From: Dyella sp. AtDHG13
GTDB lineage: Bacteria; Pseudomonadota; Gammaproteobacteria; Xanthomonadales; Rhodanobacteraceae
Length of the DNA stretch: 64,000 nucleotides
NCBI RefSeq assembly: GCF_003201105.1
Contig: NZ_QICJ01000007.1
Span: forward strand, 124,001 to 188,000
Direction: 5' to 3'
The position numbers were made by a program, and so were the translations under genes. This document shows positions 60,267 to 64,000 of this stretch, piece after piece. How positions within the stretch are numbered: position 1 is the stretch's first letter; every line of letters starts with the position of its first letter. The notes below the pieces were generated by a model, which had not been told where the DNA came from, searched no databases, and was given only the letters and a program-made list of their open reading frames with translations.

Positions 60267-61094
60267 ATGTCAGCGATCGACCTGCTGTTGCATCTGGACC
60301 ACCTGGACCTTGGCGTCGCCGCGCCGCGCGCGGCCCTGGCCCTCGCGCAGCGACTGGGCGCGCGGCTCGATGCGCTCTACGTCGCCGATCTTCCCGCCAC
60401 CGCTTTCAGCCTGCCCGAGGCGGTGCCCGTGCAACTGGAAGAAACCCAGCGCCGGGTCGCCGAAGCGCAGACGCATGCCCAGCCATGGCAGCAGACGCTG
60501 GCCGCGCATGGGCTGAGCGGACGCTGGCGCGTCACCCAGGGCGACACGGTGCAGACGCTCAGCCAGGCCGCCTCCGGCTACGACATGCTGGTGATGGAGC
60601 GAAGCCAGAAGCGCAGCGACGCGCCGGTGGGCTTCGGCTCGGTATCGCGTTGCGTCTTCGCCAGCGGTCGGCCGGTGCTGGTGGTGCCCGATACCTCGCC
60701 GGTGCCCACGCTGGGCGCCAAGGTGCTGGTGGCGTGGAACGGCAGCCGCGAATCCGCCCTCGCCCTCGCCGCCGCCGTACCGCTGCTGCAGAAGGCCGAC
60801 GAGGTACGCGTGCTCGACGGCAGCGAAATGAATGCGGACATGCTGCCGGTGCTGCCGCCGCCCGGCCTGGCCGACTGGCTGCAACGCCACGGCATCCATG
60901 CGCAGATCGACACGCTGGATACCGGCCCCAGCCATGCCGCGGGCCCGGCCGTGCTGGACGCGGCGCACGCCCAGGGCGCCGACCTGATCGTCATGGGTGC
61001 CTGGAGCCGTTCGCGCCTTGCGCAGATGGTGCTCGGCGGCACCACGCGCCACCTGTTCATGCACGGCGACGTGCCGATGCTGGTGGCCCACTGA
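60267..61094 (+). CDS. Tandem-domain universal stress protein
   Basis: 275 residues made of two UspA folds (about 1-140 and 150-275). The second has VLVAWNGSRESALALAAAVP and VMGAWSRSRLAQMVLGGTTR, an ATP-binding-like glycine region; the first is degenerate. Cytoplasmic stress protein. ATG 60267 with GGGAGA eight bases upstream; the frame upstream belongs to the non-coding leader. A short CCCC/GGGG hairpin follows the stop (61101-61115). Confidence 0.87.
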   Translation: MSAIDLLLHLDHLDLGVAAPRAALALAQRLGARLDALYVADLPATAFSLPEAVPVQLEETQRRVAEAQTHAQPWQQTLAAHGLSGRWRVTQGDTVQTLSQAASGYDMLVMERSQKRSDAPVGFGSVSRCVFASGRPVLVVPDTSPVPTLGAKVLVAWNGSRESALALAAAVPLLQKADEVRVLDGSEMNADMLPVLPPPGLADWLQRHGIHAQIDTLDTGPSHAAGPAVLDAAHAQGADLIVMGAWSRSRLAQMVLGGTTRHLFMHGDVPMLVAH

Positions 61095-61270
61095 AAAATT
61101 CCCCTGCGGGGAACCCCGGGGCAATCACCCTAGAATAGCCTTCCATACGGCTACTTGTGCAAGTCCCACAAGTGGGTCTAGCGTGAAATCGCGCCCGCAC
61201 GATCCCCACTGCTTCCCCAGCAGCGTGCCGGGCGCGACAACCCAACATCGATACGTCAGGAGGTCGCCTT

Positions 61271-61933
61271 ATGTCGTCCGCAAGCCTGGCTGCACCCCGT
61301 CACGCCCATCCGGACAGCGCCCGCATTGCCGCGCTGAGTGCCGCGATAGCCCTCAACCTCGCCGCGCTCATCGTGGTCATGCGACCGATGGCCCCGGAGT
61401 TCGCCGCGCAGGTGCAACGCATCACCGCCATGCCGATCACGTGGATCACCCCGCCGAAGGAAGTTCCGCCCCCGCCAACCATCGACCTCAAGAAGCTGGT
61501 GCAACCCAAGACCGTGCCGCACACCCAGACCGTACCGCGCCCGCAGCCGGTCACGCCGCCGGCGGTGCCGACCACGGACGACGGCAGCATCCCCGCGCCA
61601 CCGGTGGCACCGACGCTGGCGCCGCCAACCGACACGGGCGTATCGGCCGCGCCGATCGAAGCGACGCTCGCCTATCGCGCGACGCCGCTGAAATATCCGC
61701 AGCAGGCCTTGCGCTCGCACCTGCAGGGTCAAGTGATACTCAAGGTGCTGGTCGACGAGAACGGCGTTCCGCAGCAGGTGAGCATCGAAAAGAGCAGCGG
61801 CGAACAGGTGCTCGATCGAAGCGCCTGCGACCAGGTATTGAAGGGTTGGCGATTCGAACCCGCCACCGTGAACGGTCACGCCGTGCGCGCATGGGCACGC
61901 GTGCCCGTCACTTTCAGCTTGAACGAACTCTAG
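61271..61933 (+). CDS. TonB energy transducer
   Basis: 220 residues: N-terminal transmembrane helix (about 20-40, AALSAAIALNLAALIVV), a Pro/Thr/Val-rich periplasmic spacer (60-125), and the C-terminal TonB domain (about 130-220; LKYPQQALRSHLQGQVILKV, WRFEPATVNGHAV). Couples the proton motive force to outer-membrane receptors. CAGGAGG precedes ATG. The 175-nt leader has TAGAAT at 61132 as possible -10 and palindromes ACTTGTGCAAGT and CCCACAAGTGGG. No exbB/exbD beside it. Confidence 0.9.
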   Translation: MSSASLAAPRHAHPDSARIAALSAAIALNLAALIVVMRPMAPEFAAQVQRITAMPITWITPPKEVPPPPTIDLKKLVQPKTVPHTQTVPRPQPVTPPAVPTTDDGSIPAPPVAPTLAPPTDTGVSAAPIEATLAYRATPLKYPQQALRSHLQGQVILKVLVDENGVPQQVSIEKSSGEQVLDRSACDQVLKGWRFEPATVNGHAVRAWARVPVTFSLNEL

Positions 61934-61961
61934 CCTCGCTCCGCCGTCGCGTAAGCGCATG

Positions 61962-62008
61962 AAAAAAGGAAGGCCCGGCCTGCATCCAGTGGCAGGTCGG
62001 GCCGTTCC
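61962..62008 (-). terminator. Terminator of the 62028 membrane gene
   Basis: An imperfect 16-bp stem (GGAAGGCCCGGCCTGC with its complement) and TTTTTTC in the minus direction. It may also limit read-through from tonB. Confidence 0.85.
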
Positions 62009-62027
62009 ACGGCAAGCGACGATGGAA

Positions 62028-62321
62028 TCAACGGGCGCTGGCGGCCACAGGCTGATGCGCAGGGCCTCGGGCCGTGCGCACGATGGCCCACACCACGGCC
62101 GCCACCACGATCACGGGCAGGCAGACCGGCAGCAAGGCAAGCGCCACGATAGGTGCGGCAATCAACAAGGCAATGCCGCCGAAGAACAGGCCCAGCACCG
62201 CGCCGATCAGGCTGAAAAGGCCGCCGATCAAGCTGAAGACCAGCTTGAACACCAGGCCGATCATCACCGCGCCCAGCCAGATGCCAAGCACCACCATCAA
62301 GAGCACGCTCATTGCGATCAT
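62028..62321 (-). CDS. Small hydrophobic membrane protein
   Basis: 97 residues, nearly all hydrophobic: helices at about 4-30 (SVLLMVVLGIWLGAVMIGLV), 32-52 and 53-83 (LLIAAPIVALALLPVCLPVI), with glycine-rich FSLIGGLFSLIGAVLGLFFG in between. GCAGGAGAAACGTC precedes ATG 62321. No family recognised; may be a stress-induced membrane protein. Confidence 0.7.
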   Translation of the reverse strand: MIAMSVLLMVVLGIWLGAVMIGLVFKLVFSLIGGLFSLIGAVLGLFFGGIALLIAAPIVALALLPVCLPVIVVAAVVWAIVRTARGPAHQPVAASAR

Positions 62322-62545
62322 GACGTTTCTCCTGCCGGCAGCATCGCCGGCGACCATGCGCATGGACGTGTTGAGGCGCCCGATGCGGTTTTCAAGGCCT
62401 TCGCGGGAATCATGCTGCGCTTCTGCGGAAGGCCGCGCATGTCGCGAAAGTCATGCTGGAACGGTAGCGTTCGCTCACGCCGGGTTACGGGACTTTAACG
62501 ACCCGCATGCTCCACTGCGCGCCGGTTTCCGTCGAGTAACATCGC

Positions 62546-63124
62546 ATGGCCAAACACATGCAACACCTCAAGGCGCTGCGTGAGATCGCGTTTGACTACG
62601 GTGTGGGCGAACATCCCGACCTTGCCACCATGGCACGGGAGCTGAGCCGCGCGGTTTATCAGAACAAACAGGCGCTGGATGCGGATCTGGCCGATCTGCG
62701 CACGCGCGACCAGGGCTTCGAGCGCTGGTTCGTTGCACAGCGCAGCAAGCCGGAGATCAGCGTGCTGGTGATGGCGTGGCCCGCCAATCACGCCACGCCC
62801 ATCCATGATCACAATGGCCTGTGGGGCCTGGAACTGGCCCTGCACGGCGCGCTGGAAGTGGAGTCCTGGGATCGCGCCGAGGACGGGAAGATCCTGCGAT
62901 TGACCGGCCGCGACTGGCTGGGCCCCGGTGACGTCACCTGGTTCGACGCGGACGACCGCTACGCGCACCGCTGCCGCAATCTGTCCCGGCACGAAACCGC
63001 GCTGACGCTTCACGTATACGGTGGCGATCTGGCACAGTACTTCACATACGAAGAAGCCGGCGAAGCCGGCCAGTGGACCAGGAACGCGCAGCGCAGCAGC
63101 ATCGCCGGCCGCCTGTACGCCTGA
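62546..63124 (+). CDS. Cysteine dioxygenase-family cupin
   Basis: 192-residue cupin with an iron HxH in ATPIHDHNGLWGLELALHG and the third His in DDRYAHRCRNLS, as in thiol dioxygenases (cysteine, 3-mercaptopropionate). Oxidation of a small thiol to its sulfinate is inferred. The helical N-terminus (QHLKALREIAFDYGVG) is typical. Followed 36 nt later by a FAD-binding protein, probably one operon. Confidence 0.83.
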   Translation: MAKHMQHLKALREIAFDYGVGEHPDLATMARELSRAVYQNKQALDADLADLRTRDQGFERWFVAQRSKPEISVLVMAWPANHATPIHDHNGLWGLELALHGALEVESWDRAEDGKILRLTGRDWLGPGDVTWFDADDRYAHRCRNLSRHETALTLHVYGGDLAQYFTYEEAGEAGQWTRNAQRSSIAGRLYA

Positions 63125-63160
63125 GCCACGCACGTTCCAACGCTTTTTTAAGGGAGTGGC

Positions 63161-64000
63161 ATGTATCGACGGGTCGCCATCATCGGCGGCGGCGCTGCAG
63201 CGGCAGCGCTGCTGAGCGAGCTGCTGGAACGCCAGCCGCCGCAGCCGTTGCATCTGGACTGGTACACTGGCGGCGGTAACTCGCCGCGCGGCGTCGCGTA
63301 TGGCACGCGGTCCGACAAGCATCTGCTGAACGTGCGTGCCGCCTCGATGAGCATGTTCACCGCCAGGCCGCACGGTTTCCTCGATTTCGCCCAGCGCGGC
63401 GACAGCGCCATCGCCGGCACGGATTTCCTGCCGCGCCGTCTCTACGGCGACTATCTCGAGGCGGAAGTGGAGCGCGCGCTCGAACGCGCGCGCGCGGCCG
63501 GACACGACGTGCGCGTGCTGCCGTTCGCGGTGGACGCCATCGTGCCGGAGAGCGACGGCGTCACCGTCATTCACGGCGAGGAAAACGCGCATGTGGATGC
63601 GGCCGTGCTGGCTATCGGCTCATTGCCGCCGCAGCCCTTGAGCGGCGTCGCGGATGCCGCGCTCGCGAGCGGCCGCTACGTCACCGAGCCTTGGGGTTTT
63701 CTTGCGCAGGCCAAGCCGGACGCGCGACCGCTCAAGGTCGTGCTGATCGGCCTGGGCCTTACCGCCGTCGACGTGCTGCTGGAACTGTCCGCGCTGTGGC
63801 CCAACGCCACCTTCGAGGCCATTTCGCGTCACGGCCTGCTGCCGGAACCGCACCTGCATCAGGCCTCCGCGCCGGCCGACGACGGCAGCGAGCTGATCGA
63901 ATCCATGCGCGAGGCGCCGTATATCCGCACGTGGATTCGCCTGCTGCGCGAAGCCGTCGCGCAGAGCGCCGACTGGCGCACGGTGATCGACAGCCTGCGT
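63161..64000 (+). CDS. FAD/NAD(P)-binding protein, truncated by the right edge
   Basis: 280 residues visible. N-terminal dinucleotide-binding motif YRRVAIIGGGAAAAALLSEL, LNVRAASMSMFTARPHGFLDF, LAIGSLPPQPLSGV and a second Rossmann-like VVLIGLGLTAVDVLLEL. This pattern fits the FAD-NAD(P)-binding (HI0933/NAD_binding_9-like) family seen beside thiol-dioxygenase-like cupins. AAGGGAG precedes ATG 63161. The C-terminus lies outside the window. Confidence 0.85.
   Translation, partial: MYRRVAIIGGGAAAAALLSELLERQPPQPLHLDWYTGGGNSPRGVAYGTRSDKHLLNVRAASMSMFTARPHGFLDFAQRGDSAIAGTDFLPRRLYGDYLEAEVERALERARAAGHDVRVLPFAVDAIVPESDGVTVIHGEENAHVDAAVLAIGSLPPQPLSGVADAALASGRYVTEPWGFLAQAKPDARPLKVVLIGLGLTAVDVLLELSALWPNATFEAISRHGLLPEPHLHQASAPADDGSELIESMREAPYIRTWIRLLREAVAQSADWRTVIDSLR

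Noticed and set aside
61150-61260. Riboswitch in the tonB leader
   Set aside because: Two short palindromes exist, but no conserved aptamer pattern was recognised; kept only as a note under tonB.
1-64000. CRISPR arrays, prophage or insertion-sequence transposases
   Set aside because: No regularly spaced direct repeats, phage structural genes or transposase motifs were found on either strand; repeats present are inverted and intergenic.

Overview
The window is a GC-rich, gene-dense stretch of a gammaproteobacterial chromosome. Gene content and order point to the order Xanthomonadales, most likely Rhodanobacteraceae (Rhodanobacter/Dyella/Frateuria-like). This placement is an inference: it rests on the xanthomonad-type cystathionine beta-synthase, the solo pilU, class I fructose-bisphosphate aldolase, the alpha/beta-type pyruvate dehydrogenase E1, two tandem POT transporters, and a copper nitrite reductase with a fused cytochrome c. 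No IS transposase, integrase, prophage or CRISPR array was seen.

Layout. 0-5 kb: cystathionine beta-synthase (cut by the left edge), YdcH, a lipoprotein/coiled-coil envelope pair, pilU, a small 2OG-Fe(II) oxygenase-like gene and maleylacetoacetate isomerase. 5-18 kb: central carbon metabolism (pgk, a HAD phosphatase, tkt, fba, pyk, gap) mixed with two paralogous outer-membrane barrels, an S1/P1 nuclease, OsmC and Tpx. 18.5-25 kb: a nitrite-respiration island on the minus strand (outer-membrane porin, SCO copper chaperone, NirV-like protein, NirK-cytochrome c, an FNR/Anr-type regulator broken by a frameshift, hemN). 25-29.7 kb: tyrosine/homogentisate catabolism (fahA, hmgA, hpd) with a divergent MarR regulator; maiA at 4.5 kb supplies the missing isomerase. 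29.7-38 kb: two POT peptide transporters, tryptophan 2,3-dioxygenase and pdhABC. 38-47 kb: globin, VOC protein, trpS with a C-terminal extension, arginase, rhodanese, tRNA-Thr, SPOR protein, coaX-birA. 47-64 kb: MtfA-like peptidase, a PepSY-phoP-phoQ operon, dusA, ferredoxin reductase, SDR/LysR pair, a RIO-like kinase, DUF885 peptidase, hemolysin III, a tandem universal stress protein, tonB, a thiol-dioxygenase-like cupin and a FAD-binding protein cut by the right edge.

Together the genes describe a peptide- and amino-acid-using aerobe: peptide uptake, Tyr, Trp and Arg breakdown, pyruvate entry to the TCA cycle and gluconeogenesis. It can also reduce nitrite, although the local oxygen/NO regulator looks inactivated.

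The least explained material lies between genes. There are long imperfect hairpins with one purine-rich and one pyrimidine-rich arm (29.7, 31.4 and 36.4 kb), paired REP-like elements (33.1, 38.0 and 54.8 kb), and facing copies of a GTAGCNCGGAT...ATCCGGGG repeat near tRNA-Thr. There is also a 274-bp MITE-like element with nested inverted repeats (59.7 kb), followed by an orphan terminator that suggests a small RNA.
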